Part shown: positions 26,877 through 35,026 of the stretch, one piece after another
Position numbering within the stretch: position 1 is the first letter of the stretch
Layout of the letters: every line of letters begins with the position of its first letter
Assembly: GCA_964483155.1 (NCBI GenBank)
Contig: CAZAAC010000023.1
Location: 1 to 41,634, forward strand
Direction of reading: 5' to 3'
Length of the DNA: 41,634 nt
Source of the DNA: JAAYYM01 sp964483155
GTDB taxonomy: Bacteria > Bacillota > Clostridia > Lachnospirales > Lachnospiraceae
The notes under the pieces: generated by a model
Database searches by the model: none
What the model was told of the DNA's origin: nothing
Seen by the model: the letters and a program-made list of their open reading frames with translations, nothing else
Position numbers and translations under genes: made by a program

Positions 26877-27125
26877 TCAATTATCTTTCTTCAAACCCGC
26901 TCTAAGCAGATATTGATATGCATAGAAATTCTCTTCTTTGATATCATCACTAATCGCTGCAATCTTCTTAATGAATGCTTTATTCTCCTCCGAAACAGAA
27001 TTACAAATTGCATATTATTCCTCAATGAATGACTTATCATCTCCTTGTGCATACAATGCTACATTTTCATAGGAAAATAATGCCTGTGCATCATTCCCCA
27101 ATGTTTCCTTAGTATTTCCAAGCAT
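26877..27125 (-). pseudogene. decayed small ORF with an internal stop
   Basis: From ATG 27125 the frame reads 36 codons of protein-like sequence (GNDAQALFSYENVALYAQGD, SFIEE), then TAA at 27015-27017. The same frame stays open for another 45 codons (NSVSEENKAFIKKIAAI, FYAYQYLLRAGLKK) to TGA at 26877. A GAGAGGAAAG site at 27161-27170 precedes an ATG at 27147 that hits TAG after one codon, as if the original 5' end is frameshifted. I read this as the remnant of an 85-95 aa helical protein. It lies between the GT paralogue and the NeuB promoter. The family is not recognised. Confidence 0.5.
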
Positions 27126-27199
27126 GAAATATAGTTACCTAGCTCATACGTATGTTCTCACTTTCCTCTCAATTTACTATACTTTGTATTTTTATAATA

Positions 27200-29125
27200 C
27201 TAAAACCATAATTCTCTCTGTTCCATCTCATTCAGAATATGTTCCATTGCTCCCTTTGAGTCAAATAACTCTTTGCTTCTTTCGAGTGCTTTTTCTGACA
27301 TCCTGTGATAAAAATCTTGATCCTCTTTATAGCGCATAATTGTTTTGCTCATTTCGTCCAAGTTGTCAACACAAAAATCCAATCCTGCTGAAGCAGCAAC
27401 ATCACCTTGGTTCAATGTTACTCCTGGAATTCCCTTGCAAAAGGCTTCAACTACTGAAAAGCCTCCTCCTACTCTCGGTGGATTTACATATAGATCACAA
27501 ACTTCCATAAGTGCCAGTATATCATTTTGATAGCCAACAAAAGAACTGTGTGATTTTAGTTCTTCATTTTGCTCGCAGCGTTGAGCATAAGTTTCAAATT
27601 CTCCGACAAATACTACATGTGTTCCTCTTTCATATGTCTGTTCAAGCATTTTCAAGAATGACTCTGTCACTTCAGTATCTAATCGCATTCCAACAACAAC
27701 CAACAAAAACTTGTCGCGCGGCAGATTCAGATCTTCTCTGGACAATTTCGTGGTTTGCTCTATCAATTCAAAAGTAAAAGTACTTTCTATCACAGAGGAC
27801 ATCTGATAACCCGCATCAATTAGCACATTCTTTTCTTGATTACTTAGTTGTTTTCCAACTGCAACATATTGATTTGTTTTCTTTGGAATTGTTGAAAAAG
27901 CCATCGGAATACAAACTGTCGGTATCATGTCTGCACACAAATCACCTAACAGACATTTATCTCCCATTACCACTATCTGCCATGGAGCAATCTCTCTTAT
28001 TTCCTGCAATAGAGTTCTCATCGCTTCCTGATTTGGCATTTCCACTTCCGGCTGGTAAAAACAGAACAAATAGTCTTTGTGCTGCAGGCGGCATTCTCCA
28101 TTATATTCATCCTCTATACTTCTGAATGTTGAATCATAAAAAGGAAGAAAACCCTTGGCTGTGTACTGTTCCCTTGTATTAATGCACAATACTTCTTTTC
28201 CTATTAATTTTCCTATCGTGTAGATTCTCTCATTAGCAGTTTTTGTTGGTGCATGTCGCGTTCCAAGAAATTGTAAGGTCAAAATTACAACCTTATCTTT
28301 ATTACGTTGATCGTACTTAATCGGCGACAAAATATCAAGAAATTCCGATTTCCAGTATGTAACTACCTCATCATATAATTTGACTGCATATTGATTTCCC
28401 GCTGTTTCTGGATGAAGTAAACTAATTCGTTTGATCTGATTGCATAAGTACAGTTTTTGATCTATTGTATATTCTGATCTTCTTGTCTCTTCATATATTT
28501 TCTTGACATACTCTGGTTTCCACGACATTTGCAGCAAGAAACTCAAACATAATATCCGAAACACTACTATATCTTCTGTATATGCATATTCTTCTGCAAA
28601 ACATTCAAATACAGTTCTTCCATTCTGATCCATCTGATGATACAACGCCTCACACTCATTTAACACAAGCGTTAAATCATTTTGCATTTTCATCAGCATT
28701 TTTTCATGACTGTAATATTCCTCTGTCTTTGTGAATTGCCTGATAATCTGAAGTTTTCCGACTAACTGCAACAATAACTTATAGTTTTCTGTGTTGCACT
28801 GTGAGAGATTTTGATATGCCTCATTTATCCGCTCAGGTATCGTCGTTGACACAGGACACTTAAGATAAGCATCAAATAGTCCGGCATACATTTTTGAAGT
28901 ATATTGCAACAGAATCGGCATATCACTCATGAGCCAAGTCTCTGTTTCTCCCTGTGTTCCAATTCCCAATTGCTCATATAGTGACAGTATCATTCCTACA
29001 GTGATCTGTTCCTCCGACATATTAGTCAGCAGATGGATCATTGTACTATCATCATCATATTGCATAATTGCCTCTTCATTTCGAGTATTTAATTCTCCTG
29101 CCAATACGCATAACATTGTCTTCAT
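27200..29125 (-). CDS. GT-B-like glycosyltransferase, paralogue B of a tandem pair
   Basis: The protein has 641 aa from the ATG at 29125, matching the start of its paralogue (MKxxxCVLxxEL); a TTG two codons earlier in a TTGA overlap would suit the ribosome site better. Residues 1-300 are mostly helical and unknown. About 320-641 is GT-B-like: TLQFLGTRHAPTKTANERI, LVVVGMRLDTEV, VFVGEF, SSFVGYQNDILALMEVCDLYVNPPRVGGG, then VVEAFCKGIPGVTL and GDVAASAG. The G-G-G and E-x-F region should bind the sugar nucleotide. It is about 80 residues longer than its neighbour, mainly in the N-terminal half. The role is presumably on flagellin or its glycan. Confidence 0.75.
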   Translation of the reverse strand: MKTMLCVLAGELNTRNEEAIMQYDDDSTMIHLLTNMSEEQITVGMILSLYEQLGIGTQGETETWLMSDMPILLQYTSKMYAGLFDAYLKCPVSTTIPERINEAYQNLSQCNTENYKLLLQLVGKLQIIRQFTKTEEYYSHEKMLMKMQNDLTLVLNECEALYHQMDQNGRTVFECFAEEYAYTEDIVVFRILCLSFLLQMSWKPEYVKKIYEETRRSEYTIDQKLYLCNQIKRISLLHPETAGNQYAVKLYDEVVTYWKSEFLDILSPIKYDQRNKDKVVILTLQFLGTRHAPTKTANERIYTIGKLIGKEVLCINTREQYTAKGFLPFYDSTFRSIEDEYNGECRLQHKDYLFCFYQPEVEMPNQEAMRTLLQEIREIAPWQIVVMGDKCLLGDLCADMIPTVCIPMAFSTIPKKTNQYVAVGKQLSNQEKNVLIDAGYQMSSVIESTFTFELIEQTTKLSREDLNLPRDKFLLVVVGMRLDTEVTESFLKMLEQTYERGTHVVFVGEFETYAQRCEQNEELKSHSSFVGYQNDILALMEVCDLYVNPPRVGGGFSVVEAFCKGIPGVTLNQGDVAASAGLDFCVDNLDEMSKTIMRYKEDQDFYHRMSEKALERSKELFDSKGAMEHILNEMEQRELWF

Positions 29126-29127
29126 AT

Positions 29128-30816
29128 TCAAAAAAATAAACTCCTTTTCTGTGCTTCCTGCAATATATATCGTAATGCTGCAGTCGCATCGGTCGCTTCT
29201 TCTACTCGCTTTTTTGCTTTTTCTACTTGAGAACAATAAAATTCCCGATCTGTCATATATCTTTCAATTGTACGTTGCATCTGTGCATAGCTCTCAACAC
29301 AAAATGCATCTCCGGCGGCTGCTGCAACATCTCCATTCTGCAATGTTACCCCAGGGACATCCTTTGAAAATGCCTCAATAACGGAATATCCACCACCAGA
29401 ACGTCTGGGATTCACATATAAATCCATCAGCTCGTCTACTGCTAATATATCATCCTGATGCCCCAGAAATGTGGAATTCTCTTGTAGAAGGGGATATTTA
29501 GTGCAGTATCTTTCATAGCAATCAAAGACTCCAACAAAGACCAAAAATGCTCCATTACTGAACATAGGATACATTGCTGTAATAAAATCATCATCAACCT
29601 CATCATGAAGCCTTGTTCCTACGACCAACATTAGAAATCGATTCTTTGGTAACTGCAAATCCTCTCTGGTATAATGGTTTCTTTGCTCCTTCATTTCAAA
29701 TGAGAAAGTACTTTCTATGATGTTAGCAGGAAGAACAGTGCTTCCAAAAAGTGAAGTTCTTTCTTCTGTATTCAAATGTTTTCCGATTGCGGTATACTGG
29801 CCCTCATGTATCCATACAGAAGAGAAAACAACTGGGATATTAATGACGGGAACTATTTTTGAAACCATGTCTGCTACTATACTGCCATTGCCGATTACAA
29901 GTATCATATATGGCTTATCTTCCCTTACTTTCAGTAATATCTTTCGCACCTCTCCTATTTCCGGCATATCCTTTTCGCTCTGCTCCAACGTAAAAATCAT
30001 ATCATCATATTGAAAGATATGACTTCCAGTAATTGCGTCATTGATTGAAGCACAAGTAGCTGAAAACATCGGAAATTTCCCCAATGCCGTCATCGGTTCA
30101 CGAGTATTAATTACCTTAACCGCCTTATGTAGCTGCTTATACAATACACCAATTCGCTCAAGCGCACTCCGTGTAGGCGGATGCTGCTGGCCAATAAACT
30201 GCAATGTGAATATATATATCAAATTCTCAAGGCGTTCTTCCTTTGGAATGGGTTTCATTAAATCCTGACAAGCCTCATAATAACTTTGATAAATCAAACG
30301 ATAAAGTTCCTGCATTTGCTTAGGATCGTGTAGGTTTTTTTTCCTTAGACAGATTCTCGCTACCTGTCTCCAGTAATAATAGCGATTATAGAGTGTAAAG
30401 TCATTACTGGTGATAACAAGCCGATTCATCTGTTCAAAGTCCTCTTGCTCTGCCATCATCTCAACCTGATATGAAAGAATCAGCACCTTATTCTTATCTG
30501 TCTCTTCACTTAATAAATTGCCTGACGAATATGATGCTCCCATCTCAGGGAAATTAATAAATTTACCAAATAATCCACCATAGAGTGCCTCTGCTGTTGC
30601 AATATAATCAGGCATATCACTCATAAACCATCTGTTTTCCGCTTCATGACCAATCTCTATCTGATTTAAAAGTTCTAGAACCATCCCGATTGAAATTCTT
30701 TCCACTATTGCATTTGTATAAAGATGAATGATTGTATCATCACTATCATATTGCATCAATGCTGTCTCATTGCTGGTTTTCAATTCATTGCCTAAAACAC
30801 AGAATATGATTTTCAA
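29128..30816 (-). CDS. GT-B-like glycosyltransferase, paralogue A of a tandem pair
   Basis: The protein has 562 aa. The start is TTG at 30816, seven bases after GGGAGG, so the unusual codon is well supported. It shares with the next gene the N-terminus, the TLQFxGxxHxPTxxxxERI block, VVGTRLHDEV, STFLGHQDDILAVDELMDLYVNP and GGGYSVIEAFSKDVPGVTL. The two genes are therefore a tandem duplication that has since diverged. There is no signal peptide. It follows Maf by 19 bases, and placing it straight after Maf suggests it extends or primes the flagellin sugar. The donor is unknown. Confidence 0.75.
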   Translation of the reverse strand: MKIIFCVLGNELKTSNETALMQYDSDDTIIHLYTNAIVERISIGMVLELLNQIEIGHEAENRWFMSDMPDYIATAEALYGGLFGKFINFPEMGASYSSGNLLSEETDKNKVLILSYQVEMMAEQEDFEQMNRLVITSNDFTLYNRYYYWRQVARICLRKKNLHDPKQMQELYRLIYQSYYEACQDLMKPIPKEERLENLIYIFTLQFIGQQHPPTRSALERIGVLYKQLHKAVKVINTREPMTALGKFPMFSATCASINDAITGSHIFQYDDMIFTLEQSEKDMPEIGEVRKILLKVREDKPYMILVIGNGSIVADMVSKIVPVINIPVVFSSVWIHEGQYTAIGKHLNTEERTSLFGSTVLPANIIESTFSFEMKEQRNHYTREDLQLPKNRFLMLVVGTRLHDEVDDDFITAMYPMFSNGAFLVFVGVFDCYERYCTKYPLLQENSTFLGHQDDILAVDELMDLYVNPRRSGGGYSVIEAFSKDVPGVTLQNGDVAAAAGDAFCVESYAQMQRTIERYMTDREFYCSQVEKAKKRVEEATDATAALRYILQEAQKRSLFF

Positions 30817-30835
30817 ATATGTCCTCCCGTGACCA

Positions 30836-32680
30836 TTACATAGCTACAAGTTTCTTTTTAATATCCGGTATTACGATTTCAAGTTCTGTCTTTATAATCT
30901 GAAGATAATCCCTTCCCTTTTCACAGATGGCAATTAACTCTGCATATTCGTTATCCTCATTCTGATAGATACTTTTTAAGATATTTGAGGTCTGCTCCTG
31001 TATTCTATTACGTATATAATCCATTGTAGGACATTTATCTAATTCCGTTCCAATCATACTTGCTTTCTCCGAAAGTTTTTTAAATTCATTTGTATGATAC
31101 TTATTTTTAAATACAAGAGCTAGCATCTTCTCGTAACATTTCATTCCTTCTTGTACCTTATTAAGGCTTTCAGCAAGATCCTCTGGAATTTTTTTGATAT
31201 ATGATATCAGCTCTGTACGCGTCTGATCATCAAAGAAATCTTCACATGCTTTCATAATAGCTGCGAAATCTATTTCTCGATCGCACTCTTGCGCTATTGT
31301 CTCATCAAGCGTCTGAATCAATGTTCCATATATTTTTGCACCACCCTCAGTAGCATCAATTACTTTCAATTCAGGATGTTGTATAATCTGCTCCTCAAAC
31401 CACTTGGCATATAACTTATACTCTGGCTTTGATAAAACAGGCTTCCCATCTATTCCCTCCACTTCAATGACATCATCAAATCTATCTGATGTCCATTTAA
31501 GCTCTCCGACCACTGTAGCATCTGCATGTGACTTATTATCTGTTAGTGCAAGATCCTGACCTACCAAAATAATAGTCGTAAAGCCAAGCATCTGTACAAT
31601 TGAAAAAGCATCATTTGCCACAGATCCACCACTAGCTATAATAGGAAGCACCAGTCCCTTTTGAGATAAGAAATGCTGAATATGATGATTTAAATCATTT
31701 ATAAAAAACTTTTCGGCTCTATGGCCAGCTAAAATAGCTTTATGACTATATAAATAGCAGACCAAAGGAATATCATTAGCTGCTGCATCAATAAAATGTG
31801 CTGCATTTTTCTTGCCGTCAATACTAATACATAAATCAGGAATAATACCATTACGAATCATGGGGCGAAGTGCCGTATCCACTGCAATAATAAAAGCCCT
31901 TCCCTTTACTTTTTTTAATTTCTGCACATTTTTATCTAACGATGGACCAGCTGCAACAATAATCGCAGGTACATCTTTGGGCAATCGTTCGTACAAATTC
32001 TTTATTGACTTACTTTTAAAAAAATAAGGGAAATTGGAAAATGTATTCTCATAATAAATCTTCCCATATCTTCCAATCACATCCTGCGTAGAATTAATAG
32101 AAGAACAAACAATCTGTAATGTATCGATATACTCAATATACTCTGCCTCAAATAACCGATTATAGTTCAAATAAGATTTATATATAAAATTCTCAATATC
32201 CGTATACTCCAACAAATCATAAAAATACTCTTGGGGCGTTTTCTCCATAGCATCTCTTAATAGTAGTGTGACTCTCTTATTTAATAATAAGTCACTAATA
32301 TCAAATTCATGTATTACTGTCTTTAAAATGCAAGAGGAAGGTTCATATACAATAATCGAGATGTCTTCCGCTGTTTCCTTTAATAATTTGCGAACATACA
32401 TGCCATTGCCCAATCCATATAGCAATATCTTTGTCTTAAAATATAATCTATCAAGATTACGAAACCATAATTCCATTAATACATCTGTATCATAAAGGGT
32501 ATCCAATTGATATGTTTTATCACCCATTACAGCGTATAAAACCTTCTTACCACATGTTTCATCTATCCCGGCCTTTATCGTCTCAGGACAGACACTATTT
32601 GAAAGGCTCTGTACCATCTCTGGATAACGTGACGTAAAAGCCGCCTTATTATGCTCCCAAAATTTATCATGCTCGCTCAT
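30836..32680 (-). CDS. Maf-type motility accessory factor (DUF115), flagellin glycosyltransferase
   Basis: The protein has 614 aa, normal for Maf proteins. The MAF_flag10/DUF115 core lies at about 210-400: IIVAAGPSLDKN (241-251), AFIIAVDTALRPMIRNGIIPDLCISID, IIASGGSVANDAF and IILVGQDLALTD. The N-terminal region has LLYGLGNG (87-94), and the C-terminal 200 residues are helical, as in other Maf proteins. Maf enzymes transfer nonulosonic acids from CMP-sugars onto Ser/Thr of flagellin in the cytoplasm. The ATG start overlaps the stop of the 112-aa gene (ATGA), so the two are translationally coupled. The NeuB-like gene at 25293 could provide the sugar. Confidence 0.9.
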   Translation of the reverse strand: MSEHDKFWEHNKAAFTSRYPEMVQSLSNSVCPETIKAGIDETCGKKVLYAVMGDKTYQLDTLYDTDVLMELWFRNLDRLYFKTKILLYGLGNGMYVRKLLKETAEDISIIVYEPSSCILKTVIHEFDISDLLLNKRVTLLLRDAMEKTPQEYFYDLLEYTDIENFIYKSYLNYNRLFEAEYIEYIDTLQIVCSSINSTQDVIGRYGKIYYENTFSNFPYFFKSKSIKNLYERLPKDVPAIIVAAGPSLDKNVQKLKKVKGRAFIIAVDTALRPMIRNGIIPDLCISIDGKKNAAHFIDAAANDIPLVCYLYSHKAILAGHRAEKFFINDLNHHIQHFLSQKGLVLPIIASGGSVANDAFSIVQMLGFTTIILVGQDLALTDNKSHADATVVGELKWTSDRFDDVIEVEGIDGKPVLSKPEYKLYAKWFEEQIIQHPELKVIDATEGGAKIYGTLIQTLDETIAQECDREIDFAAIMKACEDFFDDQTRTELISYIKKIPEDLAESLNKVQEGMKCYEKMLALVFKNKYHTNEFKKLSEKASMIGTELDKCPTMDYIRNRIQEQTSNILKSIYQNEDNEYAELIAICEKGRDYLQIIKTELEIVIPDIKKKLVAM

Positions 32681-33015
32681 ATGTCGATCTCCATGTCTTT
32701 AATCATGTTTTTAAATAGAATCAGGTTTTCTTTTGTCTCAAAATTAAGTGTATCTACAAATAGAAACTGGTCCTTTTGCTGTAAAACAGTCAGTAGCCGT
32801 TCCAGTTGTCCACTCCAATATTTCCCGTCCTCTTTAACGCTATGAAATTCTGGTAAAGAATATGCCTTAATAATTCTAGGAAAGGTTACTATCATTTTTT
32901 GGGCAAACGCCGACATATTATAGTCGTATTCTTCGTAATCATTTTCTAAGATACCAATTGCTAACTTTTCTAATACCTCTACAATTTCTTCTACCTCATA
33001 AAACAATTGATTCAT
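32677..33015 (-). CDS. small helical protein of unknown function, coupled to Maf
   Basis: The protein has 112 aa, acidic and predicted mainly helical, without signal peptide, membrane segment or cysteine. It has the composition of a small adaptor or chaperone (YEVEEIVEVLEKL at the start, ENLILFKNMIKDM near the end). A strong AGGAGGG site precedes its ATG. It is the first gene of the transcript that encodes Maf and the GT pair, and it overlaps the Maf start by four bases. I do not recognise the family. A Maf partner or flagellin-binding escort is a reasonable guess only. Confidence 0.7.
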   Translation of the reverse strand: MNQLFYEVEEIVEVLEKLAIGILENDYEEYDYNMSAFAQKMIVTFPRIIKAYSLPEFHSVKEDGKYWSGQLERLLTVLQQKDQFLFVDTLNFETKENLILFKNMIKDMEIDI

Positions 33016-33046
33016 GGTGCCCTCCTGTGTCTATTCTATGTACATT

Positions 33047-33075
33047 ATTTTACACTATTTATTGCAATACAACAA
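33047..33075 (-). promoter_or_regulatory. sigma-A-like promoter for the Maf transcript
   Basis: On the minus strand TTGTTG (33075-33070), 17 bases, then TAAAAT (33052-33047). The -35 box overlaps the end of the T-tract of the flagellin terminator, so transcription can restart right after flagellin ends. The 112-aa gene starts at 33015. Confidence 0.5.
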
Positions 33076-33101
33076 GAAAAAGGATTGGTTTTCACCAATC
33101 C
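33075..33101 (-). terminator. terminator of flagellin gene 1
   Basis: On the minus strand GGATTGGT pairs with ACCAATCC around a GAAA tetraloop, followed by TTTTTCTT. It lies about 27 bases after the flagellin stop codon. Confidence 0.85.
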
Positions 33102-33127
33102 CTCTCCTTGCGGTAATCACTGCGTAA

Positions 33128-33970
33128 TTACTGTAGTAATGACAGAACTCCCTGTGTTGACTGATTAGCTTGTGCAAGCATTGCCTGACCTGCTTGTGCA
33201 AGAATGTTGTTTTTACTGTAGTCGACCATCGTAGCTGCCATGTCGGTATCACGAATCTGCGACTCTGCCGCTGTGGTATTCTCAACGATGTTATCCAGGT
33301 TGGCAATTGTATGCTCAAGTCTGTTCTGAACTGCACCAAGTGCTGAACGTATATCAGAGATTTTTGCAATTGCTGCAGTAATTGCAGAGATTGCATTACG
33401 TGCTCCTGATAATGTCTTAAGATCAATATTCTTAATCTTCAAAGTAGCAGAACCCAGTTTACTTGTTCCAATGTTATCGATCTGAATCTGGATTCTCTGC
33501 TCAGCTTTATTTGCTGCACCTACCTGAACTGTTTTTGCTGCACCTGCTGAAAATGTTCCATCCAACAAACTAAGTGTATTAAATTCTGTTGACTGCTTTA
33601 CTCTGTCGATTTCACATACTAGAGCTGCAATTTCCTTCTGAATAGATACTCTGTCTGCTGAAGTGTTTGTTCCGTTAGCTGACTTAACTGCTAACTCATT
33701 CATTCTTTGAAGCATTGAATGAACTTCTGACAACGCACCTTCTGCTGTCTGTACGCAAGATACACCGTCTTGTGCATTTGATGATGCCTGTGTCAAACCT
33801 CTGATCTGACTTCTCATCTTCTCACTGATAGTAAGGCCGGCTGCATCATCAGCTGCACGGTTAATCTTATATCCAGAAGACAATTTCTCTGTTACCTTCG
33901 CCTGTGTCGAAGTTGTCACACCAAGTTGTCTGTTAGCGTTCATCGCCGTCATATTGTGTTGTACTACCAT
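33128..33970 (-). CDS. fliC: flagellin, copy 1
   Basis: The protein has 280 aa, a short flagellin with the D0/D1 helices only and almost no variable D2/D3 domain. N-terminal marks are MVVQHNMTAMNANRQLG, LSSGYKINRAADDAAGL and LQRMNELAVKSANGT; the C-terminal ones are NLDNIVENTTAAESQIRDTDMA and QANQSTQGVLSLLQ. It differs from copy 2 only in the last residue (Q against S). It carries two cysteines, C72 and C119, uncommon in flagellins. Ser/Thr in the middle (about 150-215) are candidate sites for the Maf glycosyltransferase two genes on. It has its own sigma-28 promoter, a CsrA-type leader hairpin, and AAGGAGG six bases before the ATG. Confidence 0.95.
   Translation of the reverse strand: MVVQHNMTAMNANRQLGVTTSTQAKVTEKLSSGYKINRAADDAAGLTISEKMRSQIRGLTQASSNAQDGVSCVQTAEGALSEVHSMLQRMNELAVKSANGTNTSADRVSIQKEIAALVCEIDRVKQSTEFNTLSLLDGTFSAGAAKTVQVGAANKAEQRIQIQIDNIGTSKLGSATLKIKNIDLKTLSGARNAISAITAAIAKISDIRSALGAVQNRLEHTIANLDNIVENTTAAESQIRDTDMAATMVDYSKNNILAQAGQAMLAQANQSTQGVLSLLQ
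33261..33907. repeat. 647-bp tract identical to 34309-34955 (flagellin core)
   Basis: Aligned base by base at an offset of 1048, the two flagellin genes are identical here and diverge at both ends. The last difference on the left is C against T at 33260/34308, and the first on the right is C against A at 33908/34956. Identity at every synonymous site points to recent gene conversion or duplication. Confidence 0.9.
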
Positions 33971-33978
33971 AATTCATT

Positions 33979-34010
33979 CCTCCTTGAAAAAGTCGTGGCT
34001 TCCATGCCAC
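33979..34010 (-). promoter_or_regulatory. CsrA-type sites in the flagellin 1 leader
   Basis: GTGGC pairs with GCCAC (34010-34006 with 33999-33995) around the loop ATGGAA, which exposes the ATGGA core. A second GGA lies in the Shine-Dalgarno AAGGAGG at 33985-33979. Hairpin plus Shine-Dalgarno is the layout of CsrA repression of hag in Bacillus subtilis. FliW and CsrA are both encoded in this window. Confidence 0.65.
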
Positions 34011-34061
34011 CTTTGTTGTTTTTGTTGTTTTCATTTAGTAATCTGTCATTACTTGTATAAT

Positions 34062-34088
34062 ATATCGACATACTTATGAAATACTTTA
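34062..34088 (-). promoter_or_regulatory. sigma-28 promoter of flagellin 1
   Basis: On the minus strand TAAA (34088-34085), 15 bases, then GTCGATAT (34069-34062), one base from consensus. The bases after the -10 (ATTATACAAGTAA) closely match those after the flagellin 2 promoter. The leader is about 85-90 bases long. Confidence 0.85.
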
Positions 34089-34123
34089 TACCTTTTTCAA
34101 TTTTTTTTAATTTTTTTTTTACT

Positions 34124-34154
34124 AAAAAAGGATTGGCGTATGCCAACCCTTTTT
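34124..34154 (-). terminator. terminator of flagellin gene 2
   Basis: On the minus strand AAAAAGGGTTGGC and GCCAATCCTTTTT form a long stem with loop ATAC and one G-U pair, followed by a T-run. It starts about 20 bases after the stop codon at 34176 and separates the two flagellin transcripts. Confidence 0.85.
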
Positions 34155-34175
34155 CAGTCATATTCAGTACCATAA

Positions 34176-35018
34176 TTAGCTAAGTAAGGATAAAACTCCC
34201 TGTGTTGACTGATTAGCCTGTGCAAGCATAGCCTGACCTGCCTGTGCAAGAATATTATTCTTACTGTAATCAACCATTGTAGCTGCCATGTCGGTATCAC
34301 GAATCTGTGACTCTGCCGCTGTGGTATTCTCAACGATGTTATCCAGGTTGGCAATTGTATGCTCAAGTCTGTTCTGAACTGCACCAAGTGCTGAACGTAT
34401 ATCAGAGATTTTTGCAATTGCTGCAGTAATTGCAGAGATTGCATTACGTGCTCCTGATAATGTCTTAAGATCAATATTCTTAATCTTCAAAGTAGCAGAA
34501 CCCAGTTTACTTGTTCCAATGTTATCGATCTGAATCTGGATTCTCTGCTCAGCTTTATTTGCTGCACCTACCTGAACTGTTTTTGCTGCACCTGCTGAAA
34601 ATGTTCCATCCAACAAACTAAGTGTATTAAATTCTGTTGACTGCTTTACTCTGTCGATTTCACATACTAGAGCTGCAATTTCCTTCTGAATAGATACTCT
34701 GTCTGCTGAAGTGTTTGTTCCGTTAGCTGACTTAACTGCTAACTCATTCATTCTTTGAAGCATTGAATGAACTTCTGACAACGCACCTTCTGCTGTCTGT
34801 ACGCAAGATACACCGTCTTGTGCATTTGATGATGCCTGTGTCAAACCTCTGATCTGACTTCTCATCTTCTCACTGATAGTAAGGCCGGCTGCATCATCAG
34901 CTGCACGGTTAATCTTATATCCAGAAGACAATTTCTCTGTTACCTTCGCCTGTGTAGAGGTTGTTACCCCAAGTTGTCTGTTGGCGTTCATCGCCGTCAT
35001 ATTGTGTTGTACTACCAT
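34176..35018 (-). CDS. fliC: flagellin, copy 2
   Basis: The protein has 280 aa, identical to copy 1 over residues 1-279 and ending in S rather than Q. The DNA is identical through the core but differs at silent positions near both ends (first 50 or so bases and last 85 or so), which shows an older duplication overwritten by conversion. Its promoter matches consensus better in the -10 than that of copy 1, and its leader has a different hairpin with the same GGA-loop design. It follows the FlgN/FliT-like chaperone gene and may also receive read-through from the fliD-fliS transcript. Two flagellins allow dosage, or two filament segments if regulation differs. Confidence 0.95.
   Translation of the reverse strand: MVVQHNMTAMNANRQLGVTTSTQAKVTEKLSSGYKINRAADDAAGLTISEKMRSQIRGLTQASSNAQDGVSCVQTAEGALSEVHSMLQRMNELAVKSANGTNTSADRVSIQKEIAALVCEIDRVKQSTEFNTLSLLDGTFSAGAAKTVQVGAANKAEQRIQIQIDNIGTSKLGSATLKIKNIDLKTLSGARNAISAITAAIAKISDIRSALGAVQNRLEHTIANLDNIVENTTAAESQIRDTDMAATMVDYSKNNILAQAGQAMLAQANQSTQGVLSLLS
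34309..34955. repeat. 647-bp tract identical to 33261-33907 (flagellin core)
   Basis: Second copy of the identical flagellin core, in direct orientation 1048 bases away. Recombination between the two would delete one flagellin gene, leaving a single chimaeric copy. Confidence 0.9.
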
Positions 35019-35026
35019 ATTTTATT

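Noticed and set aside
26592..27032. Plus-strand frames of 67-76 codons near the NeuB promoter
   Set aside because: They have no ribosome sites and low-complexity translations, and they overlap a minus-strand gene, its promoter and a minus-strand remnant.
33055..34474. Two similar minus-strand frames of 106-123 codons overlapping the flagellin genes
   Set aside because: They are the same out-of-frame shadow repeated because the flagellin genes are duplicated.
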